Source: Nomia melanderi
Lineage: Eukaryota; Arthropoda; Insecta; Hymenoptera; Halictidae
DNA: 64,000 bases
Direction: 5' to 3'
NCBI RefSeq assembly: GCF_051020985.1
Contig: NW_027475162.1
Coordinates: forward strand, 310,001 to 374,000
Below, in pieces: positions 1 to 12,827 of the stretch. Each line of letters starts with the position of its first letter. Position 1 is the first letter of the stretch. The position numbers were made by a program, and so were the translations under genes. The notes below the pieces were generated by a model. The model worked only from the letters and a program-made list of their open reading frames with translations. It was not told the DNA's origin and made no database searches.

Positions 1-46
1 GCCTCCTGCAGATAATTCACTTTGGTTTATTGCACTATCTCTAATA

Positions 47-221
47 GCACCCGAGAGAGCTCCATATATGTGCTGGATTTTTACATGACTTTGGGAGACG
101 GATAACGAAAATCTGTAATTTTCTCGGCCCCTGGTGGTCCGAGGTCGCTCCCGCTGCACAGATTCTTGTGACAGGGCCTCCTACAGACAATACACTTTGA
201 TTTATCGCGCTATCTCTAATA
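47..221 (+). repeat. B-class monomer (gagagctcc type)
   Basis: The left half carries gagagctccatatatgtgc and gacggataacgaaaatctg in place of the A-class sequence. The right half is ordinary, with a cttgtgacaggg variant. It matches the monomers at 6524 and 10202; the window begins inside this HOR context. Confidence 0.85.
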
Positions 222-3021
222 GCACCCGAGATATCACCAGATTTATATTGGATTTTTCCGTGACCCTGAGTGTCCGGCCCCATGAGACGGTGGTTGTCTC
301 GGAGCCTGGTGGTCCGAGGTCGTTCCCGCTGCACAGATTCATGCGCCAGGGCCTCCTGCAGATAATTCACTTTGGTTTATTGCGCTATCTCTAATAGCAC
401 CCGAGATATCACCCGATATATATTGGATTTTTCCCTGACCCTGAGTGTCCGGCCCCATGAGACGGTGGTTTTCTCGGCCCCTGGTGTTCCGTGGTCGTTC
501 CCGCTGCACGGATTCATGCGCCAGGGCTTCCTGCAGACAATGTACTTTGATTTATCGCGCTATCTGTAATAGCACCCGAGATATCACCAGACATATATTG
601 GATTTTCCCCTGACCCTGACAGTCCGGCCCCGTGACACGGTGGTTTTCTCGGCCCCTGGTAGTCCGTGGTCGTTCCCGCTGCACGGATTCATGCGCCAGG
701 GCTTCCTGCAGACAATGCACTTTGATTTATGGCGCTATCTGTAATAGCACCCGAGATATCACCAGATATATATTGGATTTTTCCCTGACCCTGAGTGTCC
801 GGCCCCATGAGACGGTGGTTTTCTCGGCCCCTGGTGGTCCGTGGTCGTTCCCGCTGCACGGATTCATGCGCCAGGGCTTCCTGAAGACAATGCACTTGGA
901 TTTATCGCGCTATCTCTAATAGCACCCGAGATATCACCAGATATATAATGGATTTTTCCCTGACCCTGAGTGTCCGGCCTCATGTGTCGATGGTTTTCTC
1001 GGCCCCTGGTGGTCCGAGGTCGGTCCCGCTGCACAGATTCATGCGCCAGGGCCTCCTGCAGACAATGTACTTTGATTTATCGCGCTATCTCTAATAGCAC
1101 CCGAGATATCACCAGATTTATATTGGATTTTTCCGTGACCCTGAGTGTCCGGCCCCATGAGACGGTGGTTGTCTCGGAGCCTGGTGGTCCGAGGTCGTTC
1201 CCGCTGCACAGATTCATGCGCCAGGGCCTCCTGCAGATAATTCACTTTGGTTTATTGCGCTATCTCTAATAGCACCCGAGATATCACCAGATATATATTG
1301 GATTTTTCCCTGACCCTGAGTGTCCGGCCCCATGAGACGGTGGTTTTCTCGGCCCCTGGTGTTCCGTGGTCGTTCCCCCTGCACGGATTCATGCGCCAGG
1401 GCTTCCTGCAGACAATGTACTTTGACTTATCGCGCTATCTGTAATAGCAACCGAGATATCACCAGATATATATTGGATTTTTCCCTGACCCTGAGTGTCC
1501 TGCCCCATGAGACGGTGGTTTTCTCGGAGCCTGGTGGTCCGAGGTCGGTCCCGCTGCACAGACTCATGCGCCAGGGCTTCCTGCAGACAATGCACTTTGA
1601 TTTATGGCGCTATCTCTAATAGCACCCGAGATATCACCAGATATATATTGGATTTTTCCCTGACCCTGAGTGTCCGGCCCCATGAGACGGTGGTTTTCTC
1701 GGCCCCTGGTGGTCTGAGGTCGTTCCCTCTGCACAGATTCATGCGCCAGGGCATCCTGCAGATATTTCACTTTGGTTTACTGCGCTATCTGTAATAGCAC
1801 CCGAGATATCACCAGATGTATATTGGATGTTTCCCTGACCCTGAGTGTCCGGCCCCATGAGACTGTGGTTTTCTCGGCCTCTCGTGGTCCGAGCTCGTTC
1901 CCGCTGCCCAGATTCATGCGCCAGGGCCTCCTACAGAAAATGCACTTTGATTTATTGCGCTACCTCTACTAGCACCCGAGATATCACCAGATATATATTG
2001 GATTTTTCCCTGACCCTGAGGGTCCGGCCCCATGAGACGGTGGTTTTCTCGGCCCCATGTGGTCCGAGGTCGTTCCCGCAGCCCAGATTCATGCGCCAGG
2101 GCCTCCTACAGACAATGGACTTTGGTTTATTGCGCTATCTCTAATAGCACCCGAGATATCACCAGATATATATTGAATTTTCCCATGACCCTGAGTGTCC
2201 GGGCCCATGAGACAGTGGTTTTCTCGGCCCCTGGTGGTCCGATTTCGTTCCCGCTGCAGAGATTCATGCGCCAGTGCCTCCCACAGACAATGCACTTTGA
2301 TTTATTGCGCTATCTGTAATAGCACCCGAGATATCACCAGATATATATTGGATTTTACCCTGGCCATGACTGTCCTGCCCCATGTGACGGTGGTTTTCTC
2401 GGCTCCTGGTGGTCTGAGGTCGTTCCCGCTGCACAGATGCATGCGCCAGGGCCTCCTGCAGATAATTCACTTTGGTTTATTGCGCTATCTGTAATAGCAC
2501 CCGAGATATCACCAGATATATATTGGATTTTTCCCTGACCCTGAGTGTCCGGCCCCATGAGACGGTGGTTGTCTTGGCCCCTGGTGGTCCGAGGTCGTTC
2601 CCGCCGCACAGATTCATGCGCCAGGGCTTCCTGCAGATAATTCACTTTGCTTTATTGCGCTATCTCTAATAGCACCCGAGATATCACCAGATATATATCG
2701 GATTTTTCCCTGACCCTGAGTGTCCGGCCCCATGAGACGATGGTTTTCTCGGCCCCTGGTGGTCCGAGGTCGTTCCCGCTGCACAGATGCATATGCCAGG
2801 GCCTCCTGCAGATAATTCACTTTGGTTTATTGCGCTATCTCTAATAGCACCCGGAATGTCACCAGATATATATTGGATTTTTCCCTGACCCTGAGTGTCC
2901 GGCCCCATGAGACTGTGGTTTTCTCGGCCCTTCGTGGTCCGAGGTCGTTCCCGCTGCCCAGATTCATGCGGCAGGGCCTCCTACAGACAATGCACTTTGA
3001 TTTATCGCGCTATATCTAATG

Positions 3022-3196
3022 GCACCCGAGATATCACCAGATATATATTGGATTTTTCCCTGACCCTGAGTGTCCGGCCCCATGAGACGGTGGTTTTCTC
3101 GGCCCCTGGTGGTCCGAGGTCGTTCCCTCTGCACAGATTCATGCGCCAGGGCCTCCTGCAGATAATTCACTTTGGTTTACTGCGCTATCTCTAATA
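3022..3196 (+). repeat. Reference A-class monomer (near consensus)
   Basis: This 175-bp unit is close to the majority sequence and serves as a reference for the array. It contains an EcoRV site (3030-3035), a T-rich run after the ATATATATTGG block, the 21-bp dyad at 3098-3118, and a PstI site (3156-3161). Base count by hand is 50 C, 42 G and 83 A+T, with 9 CpG against about 12 expected from base composition. The start point is arbitrary, chosen at gcaccc. The left half (about bases 10 to 75) is where the B and C classes differ; the right half is shared by all classes. Confidence 0.9.
3098..3118. other. Conserved dyad CTCGG-N11-CCGAG in the monomer
   Basis: A perfect 5-bp inverted repeat with an 11-base spacer sits in the middle of the reference monomer. 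It is kept in most A-class, B-class and C-class monomers, although point changes in one arm occur (for example ctcgg to cttgg near 3273). Short dyads are reported in several centromere satellites, where non-B DNA or protein binding has been proposed. Here only the symmetry is seen; any function is inference. It is too short to be a transcription terminator hairpin of note. Confidence 0.6.
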
Positions 3197-5123
3197 CCAC
3201 CCGAGATATCACCAGATATATATTGGATTTTCTCCTGACCCTGAGTGTCCGGCCCCATGAGACGGTGGTTTTCTTGGCTCCTGGTGGTCCGAGGTCGTTC
3301 CCGCTACACACATTCATGCGCCAGGGCCTCCTGCAAATAATTCACTTTGGTTTAGTGCGCTATCTCTAATAAAACCCGGAATATCACCAGATATATATTG
3401 GATTTTTCCCTGACCCTGAGTGTCCGGCCCCATGAGACTGTGGTTTTCTCGGCCCCTCATGGTCCGAGGTCGTCCCCGCTGCCCAGATTCATGCGCCAGG
3501 GCCTCCTGCAGACAATGCACTTTGATTTATCGCGCTATCTCTAATAGCACCCGAGATATCACCAGATATATATATTGTATTTTCCCCTGACCCTGAGCGT
3601 CCGGCCCCATGCGACTGTGGTTTTCTCGGCCCCTGGTGGTCCGAGGTCGTTCTCGCTGGCCAAATTCATGCGCCAGGACATCCTACATACAATGCACTTT
3701 GATTTATTGCGCTATCTCTAATAGCACCCGAGATATCAAGAGATATATATTGGATTTTTCCCTAACCCTGAGTGTCCGGCCCCATGAGACGGTGGTTGTC
3801 TCGGAGCCTGGTGGTCCGAGGTCGTTCCCGCTGCACAGATTCATGCGCCGGGGCCTCCTACAGATAATTCACTTTGGTTTATTGCGCTATCTCTAATAGC
3901 ACCCGAGATATCACCAGATATATATTGGATTTTTCCCTGACCCTGAGTGTCCGGCCCCATGAGACGGTGGTTTTCTCGGCCCCTGGTGTTCCGTGGTCGT
4001 TCCCGCTGCACGGATTCATGCGCCAGGGCTTCCTGCAGACAATGTACTTTGATTTATCGCGCTATCTGTAATAGCACCCGAGATATCACCAGATATATAT
4101 TGGATTTTCCCCTGACCCTGACAGTCCGGCCCCATGACACGGTGGTTTTCTCGGCCCCTGGTAGTCCGTGGTCGTTCCCGCTGCACGGATTCATGCGCCA
4201 GGGCTTCCTGCAGACAATGCACTTTGATTTATGGCGCTATCTGTAATAGCACCCGAGATATCACCAGATATATATTGGATTTTTCCCTGACCCTGAGTGT
4301 CCGGCCCCATGAGACGGTGGTTTTCTCGGCCCCTGGTGGTCCGTGGTCGTTCCCGCTGCACGGATTCATGCGCCAGGGCTTCCTGCAGACAATGTACTTT
4401 GATTTATCGCGCTATCTGTAATAGCACCCGAGATATCACCAGATATATATTGGATTTTCCCCTGACCCTGAGAGTCCGGCCCCATGAGACGGTGGTATTC
4501 TCGGCCCCTGGTGGTCCGAGGTCGTTCCCGCTGCCCAGATTCATGCACCAGGGCCTCCTACAGACAATTCACTTTGATTTATCGCGCTATCTCTAATGGC
4601 ACCCGAGATATCACCTGATATATATTGGATTTTTCCCTGACCCTGAGTGTCCGGACCCATGAGACGGTGGTTTTCTCGGCCCCTGGTCGTCCGAGGTCGT
4701 TCCCTCTGCACAGATTCATGCGCCAGGGCCTCCTGCAGATAATTCACTTTGGTTTACTGCGCTATCTCTAATACGACCCGAGATATCACCAGATATATAT
4801 TGGTTTTTCCCCTGACCCTGAGTGTCCGGCCCCATGAGACGGTGGTTTTCTTGGCCCCTGGTGGTCCGAGGTCGTTCCCGCTACACAGATTCATGCGCCA
4901 GGGCCTCCTGCAGATAATTCACTTTGGTTTATTGCGCTATCACTAATAGCACCCGCAATATCACCAGATATATATTGGATTTTCCCCTGACCCTGAGTGT
5001 CCGGCCCCATGAGACTGTGGTTTTCTCGGCCCCTGGTGGTCCGAGGTCGTCAGCGCTGCCCAGATTCATGTGCCAGGGCCTCCTACAGACAATGCACTTT
5101 GATTTATTGCGCTATCTCTAATA

Positions 5124-5298
5124 GCACCCGAGAATGCTCCATATATATGCTGGATTTTTACATGACTTTGGGTGACGGATACCGAAAATCTGTAATTTTC
5201 TCGGCCCCTCGTATTTCGAGGTCGTTCCCGCTGCAGAGAATCATGCGCCAGGGCTTCCTGAAGACAATGCACTTGGATTTATCGCGCTATCTCTAATA
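5124..5298 (+). repeat. B-class monomer (gaatgctcc type)
   Basis: The left half has gaatgctccatatatatgc and gacggataccgaaaatctg, and the middle has cccctcgtatttcgagg. It is member 12 of the 21-mer; the partner is at 8802. Confidence 0.85.
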
Positions 5299-6523
5299 GC
5301 ACCCGAGATATCACCAGATATATAATGGATTTTTCCCTGACCCTGAGTGTCCGGCCTCATGTGTCGGTGGTTTTCTCGGCCCCTGGTGATCCGAGGTCGT
5401 TCCCGCTGCACAGATTCATCCGCCAGGGCCTCCTGCAGATAATTCACTTTGGATTATTGCGCTATCTCTACTAGCACCCGGAATATCACCAGATATATAT
5501 TGGATTTTTCCCTGACCCTGAGTGTCCGGCCCCATGAGACGGTGGTTTTCTCGGCCCCTGGTGGTCTGAGGTCGTTCCCTCTGCACAGATTCATGCGCCA
5601 GGGCATCCTGCAGATATTTCACTTTGGTTTACTGCGCTATCTCTACTAGCACCCGGAATATCACCAGATATATATTGGATTTTTCCCTGACCCTGAGTGT
5701 CCGGCCCCATGAGACGGTGGTTTTCTCGGCCCCTGGTGGTCTGAGGTCGTTCCCTCTGCACAGATTCATGCGCCAGGGCATCCTGCAGATATTTCACTTT
5801 GGTTTACTGCGCTATCTGTAATAGCACCCGAGATATCACCAGATGTATATTGGATGTTTCCCTGACCCTGAGTGTCCGGCCCCATGAGACTGTGGTTTTA
5901 TCGGCCTCTCGTGGTCCGAGCTCGTTCCCGCTGCCCAGATTCATGCGCCAGGGCCTCCTACAGAAAATGCACTTTGATTTATTGCGCTATCTCTACTAGC
6001 ACCCGAGATATCACCAGATATATATTGGATTTTTCCCTGACCCTGAGGGTCCGGCCCCATGAGACGGTGGTTTTCTCGGCCCCATGTGGTCCGAGGTCGT
6101 TCCCGCAGCCCAGATTCATGCGCCAGGGCCTCCTACAGACAATGGACATTGGTTTATTGCGCTATCTCTAATAGCACCCGAGATATCACCAGATATATAT
6201 TGAATTTTCCCATGACCCTGAGTGTCCGGCCCCATGAGACAGTGGTTTTCTCGGCCCCTGGTGGTCCGATTTCGTTCCCGCTGCAGAGATTCATGCGCCA
6301 GTGCCTCCCACAGACAATGCACTTTGATTTATTGCGCTATCTGTAATAGCACCCGAGATATCACCAGATATATATTGGATTTTACCCTGGCCATGACTGT
6401 CCTGCCCCATGTGACGGTGGTTTTCTCGGCTCCTGGTGGTCTGAGGTCGTTCCCGCTGCACAGATGCATGCGCCAGGGCCTCCTGCAGATAATTCACTTT
6501 GGTTTATTGCACTATCTCTAATA

Positions 6524-6698
6524 GCACCCGAGAGAGCTCCATATATGTGCTGGATTTTTACATGACTTTGGGAGACGGATAACGAAAATCTGTAATTTTC
6601 TCGGCCCCTGGTGGTCCGAGGTCGCTCCCGCTGCACAGATTCTTGTGACAGGGCCTCCTACAGACAATGCACTTTGATTTATTGCGCTATCTGTAATA
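6524..6698 (+). repeat. B-class monomer (gagagctcc type)
   Basis: Member 20 of the 21-mer in copy 1. It shares gacggataacgaaaatctg and cttgtgacaggg with the monomers at 47, 10202 and 12653. Confidence 0.85.
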
Positions 6699-8801
6699 GC
6701 ACCCGAGATATCACCAGATATATATTGGATTTTTCCCTGACCCTGAGTGTCCGGCCCCATGAGACGGTGGTTGTCTTGGCCCCTGGTGGTCCGAGGTCGT
6801 TCCCGCCGCACAGATTCATGCGCCAGGGCCTCCTGCAGATAATTCACTTTGGTTTACTGCGCTATCTCTAATACCACCCGAGATATCACCAGATATATAT
6901 TGGATTTTCTCCTGACCCTGAGTGTCCGGCCCCATGAGACGGTGGTTTTCTTGGCTCCTGGTGGTCCGAGGTCGTTCCCGCTACACACATTCATGCGCCA
7001 GGGCCTCCTGCAAATAATTCACTTTGGTTTAGTGCGCTATCTCTAATAAAACCCGGAATATCACCAGATATATATTGGATTTTTCCCTGACCCTGAGTGT
7101 CCGGCCCCATGAGACTGTGGTTTTCTCGGCCCCTCATGGTCCGAGGTCGTCCCCGCTGCCCAGATTCATGCGCCAGGGCCTCCTGCAGACAATGCACTTT
7201 GATTTATCGCGCTATCTCTAATAGCACCCGAGATATCACCAGATATATATATTGTATTTTCCCCTGACCCTGAGCGTCCGGCCCCATGCGACTGTGGTTT
7301 TCTCGGCCCCTGGTGGTCCGAGGTCGTTCTCGCTGGCCAAATTCATGCGCCAGGACATCCTACATACAATGCACTTTGATTTATTGCGCTATCTCTAATA
7401 GCACCCGAGATATCAAGAGATATATATTGGATTTTTCCCTGACCCTGAGTGTCCGGCCCCATGAGACGGTGGTTGTCTCGGAGCCTGGTGGTCCGAGGTC
7501 GTTCCCGCTGCACAGATTCATGCGCCGGGGCCTCCTGCAGATAATTCACTTTGGTTTATTGCGCTATCTCTAATAGCACCCGAGATATCACCAGATATAT
7601 ATTGGATTTTTCCCTGACCCTGAGTGTCCGGCCCCATGAGACGGTGGTTTTCTCGGCCCCTGGTGTTCCGTGGTCGTTCCCGCTGCACGGATTCATGCGC
7701 CAGGGCTTCCTGCAGACAATGTACTTTGATTTATCGCGCTATCTGTAATAGCACCCGAGATATCACCAGATATATATTGGATTTTCCCCTGAATCCTGAC
7801 AGTCCGGCCCCATGACACGGTGGTTTTCTCGGCCCCTGGTAGTCCGTGGTCGTTCCCGCTGCACGGATTCATGCGCCAGGGCTTCCTGCAGACAATGCAC
7901 TTTGATTTATGGCGCTATCTGTAATAGCACCCGAGATATCACCAGATATATATTGGATTTTTCCCTGACCCTGAGTGTCCGGCCCCATGAGACGGTGGTT
8001 TTCTCGGCTCCTGGTGGTCCGTGGTCGTTCCCGCTGCACGGATTCATGCGCCAGGGCTTCCTGCAGACAATGTACTTTGATTTATCGCGCTATCTGTAAT
8101 AGCACCCGAGATATCACCAGATATATATTGGATTTTCCCCTGACCCTGAGAGTCCGGCCCCATGAGACGGTGGTATTCTCGGCCCCTGGTGGTCCGAGGT
8201 CGTTCCCGCTGCCCAGATTCATGCACCAGGGCCTCCTACAGACAATTCACTTTGATTTATCGCGCTATCTCTAATGGCACCCGAGATATCACCTGATATA
8301 TATTGGATTTTTCCCTGACCCTGAGTGTCCGGACCCATGAGACGGTGGTTTTCTCGGCCCCTGGTCGTCCGAGGTCGTTCCCTCTGCACAGATTCATGCG
8401 CCAGGGCCTCCTGCAGATAATTCACTTTGGTTTACTGCGCTATCTCTAATACCACCCGAGATATCACCAGATATATATTGGTTTTTCCCCTGACCCTGAG
8501 TGTCCGGCCCCATGAGACGGTGGTTTTCTTGGCCCCTGGTGGTCCGAGGTCGTTCCCGCTACACAGATTCATGCGCCAGGGCCTCCTGCAGATAATTCAC
8601 TTTGGTTTATTGCGCTATCACTAATAGCACCGGCAATATCACCAGATATATATTGGATTTTCCCCTGACCCTGAGTGTCCGGCCCCATGAGACTGTGGTT
8701 TTCTCGGCCCCTGGTGGTCCGAGGTCGTCCCCGCTGCCCAGATTCATGTGCCAGGGCCTCCTACAGACAATGCACTTTGATTTATTGCGCTATCTCTAAT
8801 A

Positions 8802-8976
8802 GCACCCGAGAATGCTCCATATATATGCTGGATTTTTACATGACTTTGGGTGACGGATACCGAAAATCTGTAATTTTCTCGGCCCCTCGTATTTCGAGGT
8901 CGTTCCCGCTGCAGAGAATCATGCGCCAGGGCTTCCTGAAGACAATGCACTTGGATTTATCGCGCTATCTCTAATA
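8802..8976 (+). repeat. B-class monomer (gaatgctcc type)
   Basis: Partner of the monomer at 5124 in the second 21-mer copy, identical by eye. Confidence 0.85.
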
Positions 8977-10201
8977 GCACCCGAGATATCACCAGATATA
9001 TAATGGATTTTTCCCTGACCCTGAGTGTCCGGCCTCATGTGTCGGTGGTTTTCTCGGCCCCTGGTGATCCGAGGTCGTTCCCGCTGCACAGATTCATCCG
9101 CCAGGGCCTCCTGCAGATAATTCACTTTGGATTATTGCGCTATCTCTACTAGCACCCGGAATATCACCAGATATATATTGGATTTTTCCCTGACCCTGAG
9201 TGTCCGGCCCCATGAGACGGTGGTTTTCTCGGCCCCTGGTGGTCTGAGGTCGTTCCCTCTGCACAGATTCATGCGCCAGGGCATCCTGCAGATATTTCAC
9301 TTTGGTTTACTGCGCTATCTCTACTAGCACCCGGAATATCACCAGATATATATTGGATTTTTCCCTGACCCTGAGTGTCCGGCCCCATGAGACGGTGGTT
9401 TTCTCGGCCCCTGGTGGTCTGAGGTCCTTCCCTCTGCACAGATTCATGCGCCAGGGCATCCTGCAGATATTTCACTTTGGTTTACTGCGCTATCTGTAAT
9501 AGCACCCGAGATATCACCAGATGTATATTGGATGTTTCCCTGACCCTGAGTGTCCGGCCCCATGAGACTGTGGTTTTCTCGGCCTCTCGTGGTCCGAGCT
9601 CGTTCCCGCTGCCCAGATTCATGCGCCAGGGCCTCCTACAGAAAATGCACTTTGATTTATTGCGCTATCTCTACTAGCACCCGAGATATCACCAGATATA
9701 TATTGGATTTTTCCCTGACCCTGAGGGTCCGGCCCCATGAGACGGTGGTTTTCTCGGCCCCATGTGGTCCGAGGTCGTTCCCGCAGCCCAGATTCATGCG
9801 CCAGGGCCTCCTACAGACAATGGACTTTGGTTTATTGCGCTATCTCTAATAGCACCCGAGATATCACCAGATATATATTGAATTTTCCCATGACCCTGAG
9901 TGTCCGGCCCCATGAGACAGTGGTTTTCTCGGCCCCTGGTGGTCCGATTTCGTTCCCGCTGCAGAGATTCATGCGCCAGTGCCTCCCACAGACAATGCAC
10001 TTTGATTTATTGCGCTATCTGTAATAGCACCCGAGATATCACCAGATATATATTGGATTTTACCCTGGCCATGACTGTCCTGCCCCATGTGACGGTGGTT
10101 TTCTCGGCTCCTGGTGGTCTGAGGTCGTTCCCGCTGCACAGATGCATGCGCCAGGGCCTCCTGCAGATAATTCACTTTGGTTTATTGCACTATCTCTAAT
10201 A

Positions 10202-10376
10202 GCACCCGAGAGAGCTCCATATATGTGCTGGATTTTTACATGACTTTGGGAGACGGATAACGAAAATCTGTAATTTTCTCAGCCTCTGGTGGTCCGAGGT
10301 CGCTCCCGCTGCACAGATTCTTGTGACAGGGCCTCCTACAGACAATGCACTTTGATTTATTGCGCTATCTGTAATA
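10202..10376 (+). repeat. B-class monomer (gagagctcc type)
   Basis: Partner of the monomer at 6524 in the second 21-mer copy. It has ctcagcctctgg where that one has ctcggcccctgg. Confidence 0.85.
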
Positions 10377-10551
10377 GCACCCGAGATATCACCAGATATA
10401 TATTGGATTTTTCCCTGACCCTGAGTGTCCGGCCCCATGAGACGGTGGTTGTCTTGGCCCCTGGTGGTCCGAGGTCGTTCCCGCCGTACAGATTCATGCG
10501 CCAGGGCTTCCTGCAGATAATTCACTTTGCTTTATTGCGCTATCTCTAATA

Positions 10552-11617
10552 GCACCCGAGATATCACCAGATATATATCGGATTTTTCCCTGACCCTGAG
10601 TGTCCGGCCCCATGAGCCGATGGTTTTCTCGGCCCCTGGTGGTCCGAGGTCGTTCCCGCTGCACAGATGCATATGCCAGGGCCTCCTGCAGATAATTCAC
10701 TTTGGTTTATTGCGCTATCTCTAATAGCACCCGGAATGTCACCAGATATATATTGGATTTTTCCCTGACCCTGAGTGTCCGGCCCCATGAGACTGTGGTT
10801 TTCTCGGCCCTTCGTGGTCCGAGGTCGTTCCCGCTGCCCAGATTCATGCGGCAGGGCCTCCTACAGACAATGCACTTTGATTTATCGCGCTATATCTAAT
10901 GGCACCCGAGATATCACCAGATATATATTGGATTTTTCCCTGACCCTGAGTGTCCGGCCCCATGAGACGGTGGTTTTCTCGGCCCCTGGTGGTCCGAGGT
11001 CGTTCCCTCTGCACAGATTCATGCGCCAGGGCCTCCTGCAGATAATTCACTTTGGTTTACTGCGCTATCTCTAATACCACCCGAGATATCACCAGATATA
11101 TATTGGATTTTCTCCTGACCCTGAGTGTCCGGCCCCATGAGACGGTGGTTTTCTTGGCTCCTGGTGGTCCGAGGTCGTTTCCGCTACACACATTCATGCG
11201 CCAGGGCCTCCTGCAAATAATTCACTTTGGTTTAGTGCGCTATCTCTAATAAAACCCGGAATATCACCAGATATATATTGGATTTTTCCCTGACCCTGAG
11301 TGTCCGGCCCCATGAGACTGTGGTTTTCTCGGCCCCTCATGGTCCGAGGTCGTCCCCGCTGCCCAGATTCATGCGCCAGGGCCTCCTGCAGACAATGCAC
11401 TTTGATTTATCGCGCTATCTCTAATAGCACCCGAGATATCACCAGATATATATATTGTATTTTCCCCTGACCCTGAGCGTCCGGCCCCATGCGACTGTGG
11501 TTTTCTCGGCCCCTGGTGGTCCGAGGTCGTTCTCGCTGGCCAAATTCATGCGCCAGGACATCCTACATACAATGCACTTTGATTTATTGCGCTATCTCTA
11601 ATAGCACCCGAGATATC
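10552..11617. repeat. Partial HOR copy: trio plus first monomers of the 21-mer
   Basis: This segment matches 2672-3740 near the window start and 12811-13893 downstream. It begins with the atatatatcgg monomer, then the ccggaatgtcacc and ccttcgtgg monomers, then returns to the ctctaataccacc monomer that opens the 21-mer. The 2-bp longer monomer recurs near 11450. After about 11690 the order is lost. Confidence 0.8.
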
Positions 11618-12652
11618 AAGAGATATATATTGGATTTTTCCCTGACCCTGAGTGTCCGGCCCCATGAGACGGTGGTTGTCTAGGCCCCTGGTGGTCCGAG
11701 GTCGTTCCCGCTGCACAGATTCATGCGCCAGGGCCTCCTGCAGATAATTCACATTGGTTTATTGCGCTATCTCTAATAGCACCCGAGATATCACCAGATA
11801 TATATTGGATTTTTCCCTGACCCCGAGTGTCCGGCCCCATGAGACGGTGGTTTTCTCGGCCCCTGGTGGTCCGAGGTCGTTCCCGCTGCCCAGATTCATG
11901 CGCCAGGGCCTTCTACAGACAATGCACTTTGATTTATTGCGCTATCTCTAATAGCACCCGAGATATCACCAGATATATATTGGCTTTTCCCCGACCCTGA
12001 GTGTCCGGCCCCATGAGACGGTGGTTTTCTCGGGCCCTGGTAGTCCGAGGTCGTTCCCGCTGCACAGATTCATGCCCCAGGGCCCGCTGCAGATAATTCA
12101 CTTTGGTTTAGTGCGTTATCTGTAAGAGCACCAGAGATATCACCAGAAATATATTGGATTTTTCCGTGACCCTGAGTGTCCGGCCCCATGAGACTGTGGT
12201 TTTCTCGGCCCCTGGTGGTCCGAGGTCGTTCCCGCTGCACAGCTTCATTCGCCAGGGCCTCCTGCAGATAATTCACTTTGGTTTATTGCGCTATCTCTAA
12301 TAGCACCCGAGATATCGCCAGATATATATTGGATTTTTCCCTGACCCCGAGTGTCCGGCCCCATGGGACGGTGGTTTTCTCGGCCCCTGGTGGTCCGAGG
12401 TCGTTCCCGCTGCCCAGATTCATGCGCCAGGGCTGCTCACAGACAATGCACTTTGATTTATTGCGCTATCTGTAATAGCACCCGAGATATCACCAGATAT
12501 ATATTGGATTTTCCCCTGACCCTGAGTGTCCGGCCCCATGAGACGGTGGTTTTCTGGGCCCCTGGTGGTCCGAGGTCGTTCCCGCTGCATAGATTCATGC
12601 GCCAGGGCCTCCTACAGACAATGCACTTTGATTTATTGCGCTATCTGTAATA

Positions 12653-12827
12653 GCACCCGAGAGAGCTCCATATATGTGCTGGATTTTTACATGACTTTGG
12701 GTGACGGATAACGAAAATCTGTAATTTTCTCGGCCTCTGGTGGTCCGAGGTCGCTCCCGCTGCACAGATTCTTGTGACAGGGCCTCCTACAGACAATGCA
12801 CTTTGATTTATTGCGCTATCTCTAATA
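12653..12827 (+). repeat. B-class monomer (gagagctcc type)
   Basis: It has ttgggtgacggataacg and ctcggcctctgg, intermediate between the copies at 6524 and 10202. The partial HOR copy 12811-13893 starts at its end. Confidence 0.85.

Larger units (their letters stand above)
3197..6873. repeat. 21-monomer higher-order repeat, copy 1 (3677 bp)
   Basis: This block is 21 monomers plus 2 bp and matches the following block almost base for base at an offset of 3677, then 3678. Internal markers in order are ctctaataccacc, the 2-bp longer monomer with tatatatattgtatt near 3570, ctggtgttccgtgg at about 3980, a B-class monomer at 5124 and another at 6524. Differences from copy 2 include cctaaccctg near 3762, tacgac near 4773, gtcagcgctg near 5050 and ttatcggcc near 5898. 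Divergence looks well under 1 percent, which indicates recent tandem amplification of the whole unit. Confidence 0.9.
6874..10551. repeat. 21-monomer higher-order repeat, copy 2 (3678 bp)
   Basis: This is the tandem partner of the preceding 3677-bp block. The offset changes from 3677 to 3678 at about 7792, where cctgaatcctgac replaces cctgaccctgac, a one-base gain. All internal markers recur in the same order, including the 2-bp longer monomer near 7247 and B-class monomers at 8802 and 10202. After 10551 the series continues with a trio of monomers (from 10552) that is missing at the junction between the two copies, so the ancestral unit probably had 24 monomers. Confidence 0.9.

Noticed and set aside
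3098..3118. Transcription terminator hairpin
   Set aside because: A 5-bp stem with an 11-base loop and no T run directly after it is too weak, and it occurs in every monomer.
3022..3196. CRISPR array interpretation of regular repeats
   Set aside because: The repeat unit is 175 bp with no unique spacers between short repeats, and the whole unit is conserved.
3022..3196. Origin from 5S ribosomal RNA genes
   Set aside because: Only very short similarity (for example cgggtgct on the reverse strand) is present and the internal control region of 5S is absent.
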